A stretch of DNA of 64,000 nt from Tillandsia leiboldiana. Taxonomy: Eukaryota; Streptophyta; Magnoliopsida; Poales; Bromeliaceae. Positions 19,753-31,517 of the stretch are shown piece by piece. Below the pieces are notes generated by a model that was not told the DNA's origin, did no database searches, and worked only from the letters and a program-made list of their open reading frames with translations. Location: assembly GCA_029204045.2 (NCBI GenBank), contig JAQNDB010000570.1, positions 1 through 64,000 of the forward strand. The letters run 5' to 3'. How positions within the stretch are numbered: the first letter of the stretch is position 1; every line of letters starts with the position of its first letter. The position numbers and the translations under genes were made by a program.

Positions 19753-22250
19753 ATCAAGCACACCCTGTCTCTGACCCTAAGGTCCCAGCTACACTATCCC
19801 AAACCTCTGCTCGAACCCGAGCAACATGACTCAAAAGTCTAAATAAAAAGGAGAAAGAAAGCAATCATGGTTTCTCCTAAGTCAAATTCCAATATGTAGT
19901 GCAGCAGTAAAAGATGGCCTAACTATATGTCCCTACACATATGTCCATACAAGCATGCATTTGTCCTCAAGAAGAATAAAGAAAATAAACCTCATGCCAA
20001 AATTATCAATGACCATACCTGTCCATAATTCTCAATCCATAATGGCTCCTCAGAGTAGAACCTGCACATAACTACATAATCCTATCCCAATGCATAAACC
20101 ATCCTCATAAAAGGTTATGTGCTAATATGGCATGATAATTAATCATATAGGGTATCCTTGCCTTAGATGAGCTTCCACTAGTCATCAACATGACTATTTG
20201 ATTAATACCATTGTCATACTGTGAATAATTCACTTGCAATTTCCATAAAATCCTCATTGTTAAACTTACCGATCAATCCCAGCTATTGTACCATTCACCT
20301 GCATGCAATGCTAACATATGAAAATTTAGAGAACCGTCCACCGGTTCCGGGAATAAGGCACCCACCTGAAAAGCTGACTGTCCAAAGCCCAACAGCTGAA
20401 AACATCAAATAACTCTAATCCCTTGCTCCAATAAGTTCAGCACACCCGTAACACTCCTGGCACAATACAAAGTCCACTAATTACACTAGGCTCCCAAATA
20501 TAGCACTTAAAACCACATACAACCTCGAATTCTGAACTGTTAAATTATCACCTGCAGATAGTGCCCAGAAAATTCCAATAAAAATATCACAGCAATCCTT
20601 GCGTCGATAGCTTCGAAACGGTACCTTGCACGCCCAAATCGGAGTTCGGTAAGTCAAGATAAAAATTCGGCAAGGGGGTACACTCATACAAAAATCTGTA
20701 TTAAAACTGTACACTGTTCACTGAGAAAACAGTAATTTTCACCTCTGATGAAATCTCAGAAAAATCCAAGAAAAATACGAGCGCGTTCTTTGCGATCTGT
20801 AGATGAAAAAGTTGTATAAGCTCGTTTCCGGCTGACACTTGTGCGCAAAGATATGGCCAAAACACCTCGATGCTGTCCCACAAAGCCAAACAGAAAATGG
20901 GTCACAGAGTTGCCTCGGGATCCGTGCCAAAAACTCGCAACAGGAAAGCGCGATCAATACGAAAGATGAAGCCCTACCTCTTAGGAGTCTGTCGGCGCAA
21001 GAATCACAGAAAAAGGAGCTCGGGGTAGCCCAGGGGAGCCAAAACACTGCCGCTGCGCCGAAGAAGAACACAGGAATGCAACGTCGCGCCGCGCCGTAAA
21101 ATCCAGAACCTCGGGATGCGTGCTCCTAAAATCGTAGAACTTGGCAGGAAGATCAAGAATTAAGAGTTGAACAAGTCTTCTTCAAGGTGCTCGGGCAGAT
21201 GGTGCGTGGGCTGAGAGAAAAGAGCCAAAGAAGAGGGCTCGGGCTGCCTATTTATAGGCTGAGGAAACAATTGGAAAAATTCCCATTGTGTCCCAATTCC
21301 GGGCGCCCGAAACTTTTCGGGCGCGCACAGTGCGGCCAGGCCCACAACTTTTCGGGCGCGCACAGTGCGGCCCGGTCCACCACACAGTCCAGTCCACTAC
21401 TCCCCCGGGCCCCCACTGCACCCGGTGCACCTGCGCCCGCGAATGGCGACGCGACACGTGGCCCGGCAACCCGTGCACCACGCACGTCGCGCCGTGGACC
21501 GCGCACGTCGCGGCTGACCCGGGCCGTACGGCCACCTGCCCCGCCGTACGGCCACCTGCCCCGAACACCCACTCCACCGGTTCCGTGGACCGGGAGCACA
21601 ACACCGGACCAACCACCTCACGCCACGTGTCCACCCGGTCTACCGTGCACCACCGGCCTGCACCGTGAACCCAGACCACAACACCGACCAGTGAGAACCT
21701 GCCACGTGTCCCCTCCTCGGGTGCACGACGGCCGCGTGGACCGCGCACCTGACCGCGCCCCCGCGCGCCTGACCGCGCCCCTGTGCGCCTGCCCGCGGCC
21801 GCGCGCCGCCTGCCCGAGCGCCTTCCGCCGCCTTCCGCCGCTGCCCGCCGCCGCCGGCGATCGCCGGAAACACTGTTCCGGCGATGAACAGTAAAATTAC
21901 TGTAGCAAGCTCCGAAAAATACATGTAAATAGCCCATCTTGACCGTTTTCGCGCGCTGATTCCAAATCCGGCGTCCATTTTGCCAAATTCCAATCCTATA
22001 ATTTGCCGGAGGCTCCCGGAAAGGTATTTTTAATCTTAATTCCGCGCCGAGCCTAAATTTGATATCCACTCCTCGCGTAAACTGTTCTAAACATCCGATG
22101 GGGTCCCCCGATTACCTACGAGATCCATTTTAAGCCCCGAGTCCATCTCTTGTGTCCAAACTGGCGCGCGAACACCGCCGACATGCCACGTAGGCTTCCA
22201 GAAGCTGCTGGTCACACTGTAGAAGCCCTGCAAAGATCCGGGTCACCACA

Positions 22251-25200
22251 TCCTCCCCCACTAGAAGAAAGTTTCGTCCTCGAAACTAAGGCAACTCCCA
22301 AGGAGTCCCAGAAACCAGGGGTCAATACTCAACACCGCCGTCTCCAGCTCCCAAGTCACCTATCACTCCCCGTGATTACTCCTCAGCAACAACAACAGCA
22401 ACAACCAGTACGGCATAGCCCGATTGCGCAATTCCCTCACCTCACGAGTCGGAATTCGCAACGACGTCCCTCGTACTCCAAACTCTCACAGACCCCAAAA
22501 GGAACGAGTCAAACACGGGCGAGGGGCCCAAAACATGACACTCCAGAGCTGAGACGCAGAAAAACCTCAAAAACTCCAACAAAAGGCGGGGGGAAAAGGA
22601 ACAAACAGCCTGAGTAACACGCTCTAAAATCACTCCCAAGAGCCAGCTCAACCAAAGCGACCCGAATCACATCCACACAAACACCTGCACAGAAAAGGGG
22701 CCCAAACAAGCAGGGGTTCACACTCGGTCGCCCTCAAAACTCAACCACCTAAGTGGATTGCTCAGCCGCAGCCTTTCATCAAAAGGGATCCTCAGGGACA
22801 CAACTCAAACCCTGCACACAAGGATGGCCCCACACAGTGCCAGCCATGGAACCGTCAAACTCGACTCCCAAATAGCTCTTCTGCTCCAGGCATCCGCCAC
22901 CACAGTGGCTCTGTCGGGGTGATACTGGACGCTCACAAAATCCAATGGTGGCTCTACAGCCACTACGGGAGGTATCACTATAACTCACAAATCCATCTCC
23001 CACCACTGACTAGGTTAGAATCGGCGCTGGTACCAATCTCATCACCCGGTCATCAAGCTCTGCTGGCACTATCCAGTCCAAAAACTCCTCACCCCAACAA
23101 TGACCGTCGATCTCGGCCAGTCTTAAATAGCATCCACTTTGGCCGAATTCCCACCGCCGCCCCTTCGGCTAGAAGAAGTAATCTAGGAAGATATGCTCTC
23201 GAAGCTAAAACTTGCACCACAACGACATGGCAAAAAGCTTCTTCCCCACAGACCTTGCCACACCATATACAAATGCTGCACAAGCTCTAAACACTCAGGG
23301 AGGGGGGTAAAACCAAAATATTCCTGGAGGATGCCGCTATCAAACCATTCAAGGCCAACTGAAACACAGAATTCCTCAATCTAGAGGCAACAGGGCATTA
23401 GTCAATCCATTGGCTTCACTGTACTCGTAATGCCCCTACTGTGTCCTGAACACCATCTAGACAATGCCCTCAGCTGAAATTCCAACTTGGCGCAGGCATC
23501 AAACAATAACTGCCGGAATATAGCCCCTTCAAAAGGTTCTAAATAATACCTGGACCTGCCTGGACTCCAATCCCAAAGGCTCTCACCGTCGTGTATCAAC
23601 GACGTGGCACTAGGTCAAACAGACCCTCTATCCAACAGATCCCTGCACCGGTGCGATCAAATCTCCCAGCTCTTACCGATAATCCAAGTGGTGCTATTGA
23701 GGTTGGCGCGGTTTCCAGAACCACGTCAACCGCAATCAAAATCCCTAACAGGCGGCATAATCATCAACTCGAGTGGACTCACACCCGGGATTTCGCAGCA
23801 ATAGAAATATCCTTTGGTCCCGGCGCCACCATAAGCTCCTCTCACACAGTCGCTAAACCCTGTGTGCTCGAACAATCTCCCCATAACAAGCCTCCTTTGT
23901 CCGCCTCGCAAAAGTCACAATCAGCACCCTCTCTGCACTTAACCATCCAGTGGTCCCGTGCCAACCAATCCCAAGCACTGGTCAAAACATCGAACAGCCA
24001 CCCATATCAAGAGGTTTGCTGGTATAACTCATGGTCACAACGACACTGAACAAAACCCACAAGCCTCCTTCACATGCATAACACCGATGATGTTCTGTAC
24101 CTCTAGTGCACGTGGTAATAACTCTGCCTTTAGTCCATGCCGGAAAGCGAGGTGCACTAACTCTGACTGCTGTGATGAAATCACACCTGCAACAACCCGA
24201 TCCACTGCCGTGGCGCCCTCCAACCAGGCGGCACAAGCTCATCCACACGATGCAAGCGGTTGTCGCTCAGTCCATCAAAAAAATATCCCATCAATCACAA
24301 GGGAGCACGACCTCTGTCTCTGCTCACGCTGAGGCAACAGATACGATCCTCCGCAGACAACAAAACCACGCTACCGTTGCGCTACTCTGATATAGACACT
24401 GATACAGCCATCGGGGTCCGCCCGATCCCCAACATCTCAGAAGTCCATCATTGCAACCGTCATAAGACAAAACACCATTAATCCATGCAATTCCCTATAC
24501 ACTTATCCTTGCTAAGCTCACCCCTCAATCCCATATGATACAATCAAAAGATGCAAGTTATAAATCACAAAGGGTAGAATTCCCTTGGGTAAGCTTTGCA
24601 TTAACCATCCACAAGGATATCCACCACCCAGGGAAGCAAAACGAAAATGCCTCTGCCTGCCGATCTGTCCTCCATCACCTAGCGCCAAGCGCCTCCCTCC
24701 AGAACTCGCCTCTAGCGGCAAATCCCCATCCAAGGAACTGCAGTGTCCAGCTCCAAACACAATGCCTACTCCGACGAGGCATCCACAGTCCAAAACCCGA
24801 ACATGAGGGACCGAAAAGAAACTAAAGAGTATCCTGGTGCAATCCACTCCCAATCTCACTTATCCTATGTGCCTCGTCCCTCGAAACCTGGAGCACCAGT
24901 TCAACAACTGCATAAACTCTCTAGCACAGGGAGGCTCTCAATTGATCACTCCATCACCCCCAACCACGACTCTGCCTCCAAAGGCTCCAAGCTCAATCTT
25001 ACGAGTCGGGGTGGTTCATCTACCAAATCTGGCTCACTAAATCAAACATGCCCCACAGCTCCTCTGCTGTCAACCATCCACCCTACCTCAGTGCCTTGGC
25101 ACTAAACATTGGCACGGAGGGGGCCACTCGCTCTATTGGCACTACAAAAAATCTCTGCCGCTGAGGGTACTACATCCTGGTGGTCTCAGAAGAAAGTACA

Positions 25201-25689
25201 GTCGGGCTGCCCACTGCTCTGACAACTGCGTCACCAAACTAGCTGCTCACTCTGCCGCTGATATGCCTCTGACAATCCTGTCATCTGGGTCCGGAGTTCT
25301 CTGACCTCAATCCGGGTATCCGGCCCAAAACCAACCGCTCAAGCTCAACTGCCATGACAGGATGCACAAGGGTCCCAAACCCAGCGTCGGGGAGACACCG
25401 CTCGCCACGACGAAACCACAAATCAGCACACAACAACGCTCGACCCAATCCAGCGAAAGTCTAGAGCATGTCACCCATTCCATAGCGTTATGTTGTCTGC
25501 AGCCAACATAACTACTTAGGAGAATAAACATGCCAATCACTCATCCCGTCCCTCGGGAGAGGTGCAAAACTCAATCAGGACTCTCGCTACAAATCACGAC
25601 TCTCACGAAGTCATCCTAGGGTCCAACCACAAGCCTAGGGTTTCTAAGTCCACCATGACCTACAACCTAGGCTCTGATACCACCTAATC
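22251..25689 (-). pseudogene. Decayed internal region of element C
   Basis: Read on the minus strand from right to left: PBS (25670-25682); a leader similar to that before E's gag; a gag remnant at about 24800-25080; a single copy of the hairpin unit that is tandemly repeated in H (23587-23604); an RNase H scrap (VGDGFVSYSDTSRSG, about 22960-23004) fused to a YHPDRATVVADA scrap; an integrase-end scrap (about 22340-22560) with an expanded CAACAG/TTG run; and the PPT with the conserved FRGRNF-type pol end (about 22251-22290). RT and most of integrase are missing and no frame is intact. Small ORFs on either strand here look like chance. Confidence 0.75.
25670..25682 (-). other. Primer-binding site of element C
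   Basis: On the minus strand, TGGTATCAGAGCC seven bases from the end of the 5' LTR at 25690, matching initiator tRNA-Met as in element E. Confidence 0.9.
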
Positions 25690-28600
25690 TGTCACGCCCC
25701 GGGGTCGAAACTGCGACCCGGGCTCGCCAACAGATCCGCCACCTATGCCAAACCCGCATAGGCGAAGCGTCCTACCTGCAAAAAGAGCTACAGCTAACAG
25801 ATATCAGAGACTAAAAGATAAAACTGCTGTAGAATAAAATCAACCACGGTACAACTGAAGATAAAACAACAAGGTCCATCTCCCAAAAATGATAATCATA
25901 CATTAACCTCGAGTACAAAACTCATAGCTCAACAGGGAGATAACTCAAATAAAACATCAGTGTACAAGCTCTCAATACATCATATCCTCACTACAACAGT
26001 CTCTCAAAAGAGGAAATAAATACCAATCTACCGACTATACTGAAGATCTCCTCCAAAGGGGGTACCGCTACTCTCCAAAGATGGGTCTGGATCTAGCTCG
26101 CTACTCCCTCACCACGCACAGCAACCACAGAACGGCAACACCCGCCAAGACTCTGCAAAACAAAGAGGAGAAAGGACAAAAGGGGGAAAACCCCCAACGG
26201 GCGTGAGAACTACGCAAATAAGGGAGTTCTCAGTGGGTATCGCCACTAGGCCCGACGATCTGCCCACCAAGACTACTAGAGGCAACAGAAAACCGATGTA
26301 GTAAAACTGAAAGAAGAAGCTGGAAACACTCTACAGCTACCATGCCTCTATCCAAATGCTCCAATGGGGAAACTCTGATGAAGATATGCAACACTCGCAC
26401 ACGAGGTGCTCAACAGACCCAATCGAGCTGACTGCCACATCGGGTCCAGTCAAACCTGCGCCCACCTACAACCACCTCCCGCTGACGGGCAGGAATTACG
26501 TAGGGCGTCCAAACGGACTAACTCGCTATTGAGTAGTGGCTCATGCAGGCTATAGTCATAATCCATGCTCTCTCTCTCAGAACGGATAGACTCAAGATGC
26601 TCAACCTCTCACACAATGGTCAAAGAACTCACCACGACCACGGGACCACCGTCAAACCCCGACGGTTCCCAACAATACTAGCACTGGTCTAAACACAGCT
26701 ACTAGACTCCACTCGGTCCCCCAGGCACGAGTGTAACAAAAAGTATCTGCCTGAATAAACCCAATCGATAGACCAGTAATCACTGGTACTGCCTGCTCTG
26801 CTGTCGAACTCAAGAACCCTGCCTGGTGCCCGGCGCTCACACCGTGGAAAGCCTACTCCGGAGTGGCACTCGAGGGGAGCGACCCACACGAGTAAAGTAT
26901 CACTGTATCAATCATCACTGTATCGAGTATCTCTGTAACCACTGTCTCATAATAGCAGGACTGGATCAAGACTATGATCAAAGTGGGAAACTCCGTCCAC
27001 TAACAAAACCCCGATCTGATGTAATAGTACTCAAAAAGTGGGAACCACCATCCACTAGAACAGATCTGATACCCAATCTGATGCAATAGTCAACGTCCGG
27101 TCAACCGCCCAAAGTCCGCGGTCACCGCAATAACCCACAACCCACAATTGGGTAAATTAATCAAGATCCGGTCAACCGCCTACTATCCGCGGTTGCCGCA
27201 ATAACCCACAATCCACAATTGGGTAAATTAATCAAGATCCGGTCAACCGCCTACTGTCCGCGGTTGCCGCAATAACCCACAATCCATCATCAAGCACACC
27301 CTGTCTCTGACCCTAAGGTCCCAGCTACACTATCCCAAACCTCTGCTCGAACCCGAGCAACATGACTCAAAAGTCTAAATAAAAAGGAGAAAGAAAGCAA
27401 TTATGGTTTCTCCTAAGTCAAATTCCAATATGTAGTGCAGCAGTAAAAGATGGCCTAACTATATGTCCCTACACATATGTCCATACAAGCATGCATTTGT
27501 CCTCAAGAAGAATAAAGAAAATAAACCTCATGCCAAAATTATCAATGACCATACCTGTCCATAATTCTCAATCCATAATGGCTCCTCAGAGTAGAACCTG
27601 CACATAACTACATAATCCTATCCCAATGCATAAACCATCCTCATAAAAGGTTATGTGCTAATATGGCATGATAATTAATCATATAGGGTATCCTTGCCTT
27701 AGATGAGCTTCCACTAGTCATCAACATGACTATTTGATTAATACCATTGTCATACTGTGAATAATTCACTTGCAATTTCCATAAAATCCTCATTGTTAAA
27801 CTTACCGATCAATCCCAGCTATTGTACCATTCACCTGCATGCAATGCTAACATATGAAAATTTAGAGAACCGTCCACCGGTTCCGGGAATAAGGCACCCA
27901 CCTGAAAAGCTGACTGTCCAAAGCCCAACAGCTGAAAACATCAAATAACTCTAATCCCTTACTCCAATAAGTTCAGCACACCCGTAACACTCCTGGCACA
28001 ATACAAAGTCCACTAATTACACTAGGCTCCCAAATATTGCACTTAAAACCACATACAACCTCGAATTCTGAACTGTTAAATTATCACCTGCAGATAGTGC
28101 CCAGAAAATTCCAATAAAAATATCACAGCAATCCTTGCGTCGATAGCTTCGAAACGGTACCTTGCACGCCCAAATCGGAGTTCGGTAAGTCAAGATAAAA
28201 ATTCGGCAAGGGGGTACACTCATACAAAAATCTGTATTAAAACTGTACACTGTTCACTGAGAAAACAGTAATTTTCACCTCTGATGAAATCTCAGAAAAA
28301 TCCAAGAAAAATACGAGCGCGTTCCTTGCGATCTGTAGATGAAAAAGTTGTATAAACTCGTTTCCGGCTGACGCTTGTGCGCAAAGATATGGCCAAAACA
28401 CCTCGATGCTGTCCCACAAAGCCAAACAGAAAATGGGTCACAGAGTTGCCTCGGGATCCGTGCCAAAAACTCGCAACAGGAAAGCGCGATCAATACGAAA
28501 GATGAAGCCCTACCTCTTAGGAGTCTGTCGGCGCAAGAATCACAGAAAAAGGAGCTCGGGGTAGCCCAGGGGAGCCAAAACACTGCCGCTGCGCCGAAGA

Positions 28601-29787
28601 AGAACACAGGAATGCAACGTCGCGCCGCGCCGTAAAATCCAGAACCTCGGGATACGTGCTCCTAAAATCGTAGAACTTGGCAGGAAGATCAAGAATTAAG
28701 AGTTGAACAAGTCTTCTTCAAGGTGCTCGGGCAGATGGTCCGTGGGCTGAGAGAAAAGAGCCAAAGAAGAGGGCTCGGGCTGCCTATTTATAGGCTGAGG
28801 AAACAATTGGAAAAATTCCCATTGTGTCCCAATTCCGGGCGCCCGAAACTTTTCGGGCGCGCACAGTGCGGCCCGGCCCACAACTTTTCGGGCGCGCACA
28901 GTGCGGCCCGGTCCACCACACAATCCAGTCCACTACTCCCCCGGGCCCCCACTGCACCCGGTGCACCTGCGCCCGCGAATGGCGACGCGACACGTGGCCC
29001 GGCAACCCGTGCACCACGCACGTCGCGCCGTGGACCGCGCACGTCGCGGCTGACCCGGGCCGTACGGCCACCTGCCCCGCCGTACGGCCACCTGCCCCGA
29101 ACACCCACTCCACCGGTTCCGTGGACCGGGAGCACAACACCGGACCAACCACCTCACGCCACGTGTCCACCTGGTCTACCGTGCACCACCGGCCTGCACC
29201 GTGAACCCAGACCACAACACCGACCAGTGAGAACCTGCCACGTGTCCCCCTCCTCGGGTGCACGACGGCCGCGTGGACCGCGCACCTGACCGCGCCCCCG
29301 CGCGCCTGACCGCGCCCCTGTGCGCCTGCCCGCGGCCGCGCGCCGCCTGCCCGAGCGCCTTCCGCCGCTGCCCGCCGCTGCCAGCCGCCGCCGGCGATCG
29401 CCGGAAACACTGTTCCGGCGATGAACAGTAAAATTACTGTAGCAAGCTCCGAAAAATACATGTAAATAGCCCATCTTGACCGTTTTCGCGCGCTGATTCC
29501 AAATCCGGCGTCCATTTTGCCAAATTCCAATCCTATAAATTGCCGGAGGCTCCCGGAAAGGTATTTTTAATCCGAATCCCGCGCCGAGCCTAAATTTGAT
29601 ATCCACTCATCGCGAAAACTGTTCTAAACATCCGATGGGGTCCCCCGATTACCTACGAGATCAATTTTAAGCCCTGAGTCCATCTCTTGTGTCCAAACTG
29701 GCGCGCGAACACCGCCGACATGCCACGTAGGCTTCCAGAAGCTGCTGGTCACACTGTAGAAGCCCTGCAAAGATCCGGGTCACCACA
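25690..29787 (-). repeat. 5' LTR of element C
   Basis: 4,098 bp, nearly identical to the left LTR. By eye there are about 25-30 differences, clustered toward the outer end (29370-29660). Hairpin and tandem-repeat content are the same. Confidence 0.92.
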
Positions 29788-30148
29788 AATCCTCACTCCA
29801 CTGAAACTTAATTCCTTTGCGGGTCAAACGGGTGAGGGGTGTAGAAAGCTTCGCAAAGCCTTCCACAAACCGACGATAATAACCAGCTAAACCCATGAAG
29901 CTGCGCACCTCTGATACCGTCGTCGGCCGGGGCCAATCTCGAACTGCCTCAATCTTCGCCGGGTCTACAGCCACACCTGCGGCGGAAATCACATGGCCCA
30001 AGAATACCACCTCCCGGAGCCAAAACTCACACTTAACCAATTTGGCATACAACTTCTTCTCTCGCAGAAGTTGCAGCACGATCCTCAAGTGCTCCTCATG
30101 CTCAACATCGCTCCGGGTGTATACAAGGATATCATCGATGAACACCAC
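29788..30148 (-). pseudogene. Reverse transcriptase fragment of gypsy element D, minus strand
   Basis: Minus-strand frame reads VVFIDDILVYTRSD (RT catalytic FIDD), then CEFWLREVVFLGHVISAAGVAVDP, WPRPTTVSEVRSFMGLAGYYRRFVEGFAKLSTPLTRLTRKGIKF with no stop, and joins across element C to the RNase H at 17908-18154. It is cut at 30148 by Sirevirus B. The rest of RT, the protease, gag and 5' LTR of D are not found on the far side of B. Confidence 0.9.
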
Positions 30149-31484
30149 TGTTACGGAATTTGAGTTGGCGTAGTTTCGTGAAAGTCTCAAGTCTTGAAGA
30201 TTGAAAGTGAAGAAAGTTGGATCATTTAACTCAATCTCAAGAAAGAAGAATTCAAAAGGATCAGGTATGTTTAACTAAAGAATTTGTGTGATCCGAATAC
30301 TTCTTGTAGTGTAGAAACACTTGGAAGAATCCTTCATTGCATAAAAATCAAAAACTGGACTTGGGACATGTTCAGGATCCGGATCAGGTTGTTCGATCCG
30401 GATCCCGAAGGTGGTTCGTTCATACATCGTCGCAATCCGGATCGTAGTCTCTTGATCCGGATCCCGAACGTTGAGTTTACCATCTACCTTGAACGATCCG
30501 GATCTTGCTTCGGAATCCGGATCCCGAACGTTGATGTTTGGTGAACTGTATGAACGATCCGGATCGTAGTCACATGATCCGGATCCCGAACCTTCGTTTT
30601 TCTGGAATTGGCTGTTTCGTTATGACGATCCGGATCCTAGTTATCACGATCCGGATCGCCGTCCGTAAAAATCCAGAAATGGCAGGTTTTTGATTCTTAT
30701 CTCCTTCCTAGGGTTTCTAACCTATAAATACACCCTATGACTCCTTTTCTAGGGTGAATCCACATAGCCGTCATTTTCATGTATCATCTTATACGGCTAT
30801 AGATCCACATATAGAGAAGAAAGGAAATCATTAGAGAATACTCTATGTTTCTTCATCTATATTGATTAGTTTGATTCTAGGTTTTCATACTCACATCTTG
30901 AGTTGAATCAAACTAATGAATACTTAGATGGTATTTCCGATCTATCTTTGATCTAAGTATTCGGCGGATCATCACCACCCAAAAACAACGATTTACCCCA
31001 AGAATCGGCGCGTGGATTCGCGTGTCCTTGTGGATTCAAGGTTCAATCGCTCTCGTGGATTCGGAGCGAGGCACGTTCGTGGATTCGAACGGTGCTATTG
31101 GGTGAAAACCGTGGATTCGGTCGGACGTCGTGGATTCGACGTTGGACGCCGTGGATTCGGCGTTGGGCGCAGATCGTGGATTCGAGAAGCGTCGGAGCGA
31201 GCAGAGAAGATCCTCTAGGAGCGTATGGAAAAGGTTGAGTCGTAAGTGTGTACGGTAAATCACCTTGTACGTGTTTTAATTCTAGTGGATTTCTGCCGTG
31301 TTATCGGTCCCGTGGTTTTTTACTCCGGTGAGGGAGTTTTCCACGTAAAAATCTTGCGTGTTATTTTATTTTCCGCATTGGGTTTTATCGCAACGATTTT
31401 TGGAGTGTTTATACGTTTACACCTATTCACCCCCCTCTAGGTGTTTCTTCCCCTATTCAGATCCGTATTATATACGACCCAACA
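30149..31484 (+). repeat. 5' LTR of Sirevirus B
   Basis: 1,336 bp. Ten ATCCGGAT motifs (30376-30657), TATA box 30723-30730, hairpin array 31009-31191. It carries the palindrome pair of about 60 bp that is absent from A. Confidence 0.95.
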
Positions 31485-31486
31485 AG

Positions 31487-31498
31487 TGGTATCAGAGC
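31487..31498 (+). other. Primer-binding site of Sirevirus B
   Basis: TGGTATCAGAGC two bases after the LTR end, as in A. Confidence 0.95.
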
Positions 31499-31517
31499 GG
31501 GAATAGGGTTGTGAACA

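Larger units (their letters stand above)
18155..22250 (-). repeat. 3' LTR of element C
   Basis: 4,096 bp. Contains a U5-end hairpin (18207-18227), a three-copy tandem repeat (19557-19752) and a GC-rich part (21290-21880). Open frames on both strands in that GC-rich part are compositional. It is related to H (44395-47692) and F (61109-63475). Confidence 0.92.
18155..29787 (-). mobile_element. Gypsy-derived non-autonomous LTR retrotransposon C (LARD-like), minus strand
   Basis: Two direct LTRs of about 4.1 kb (18155-22250 and 25690-29787) enclose 3.4 kb. The TSD is AATCC on both sides (18150-18154, 29788-29792). In element sense the LTR starts TGTGGTGACCC and ends GGGGCGTGACA. A tRNA-Met PBS and a PPT are present. 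The interior has only decayed scraps of gag, RNase H and integrase end, with no working ORF, although the LTRs differ by only a few tens of bases in 4.1 kb. This combination indicates a non-autonomous element moved by proteins from elsewhere. Confidence 0.92.

Noticed and set aside
21187..22069. Long overlapping ORFs of 235-273 codons on both strands in the C LTR
   Set aside because: GC-rich, proline/arginine low complexity, open on both strands, and inside an LTR.
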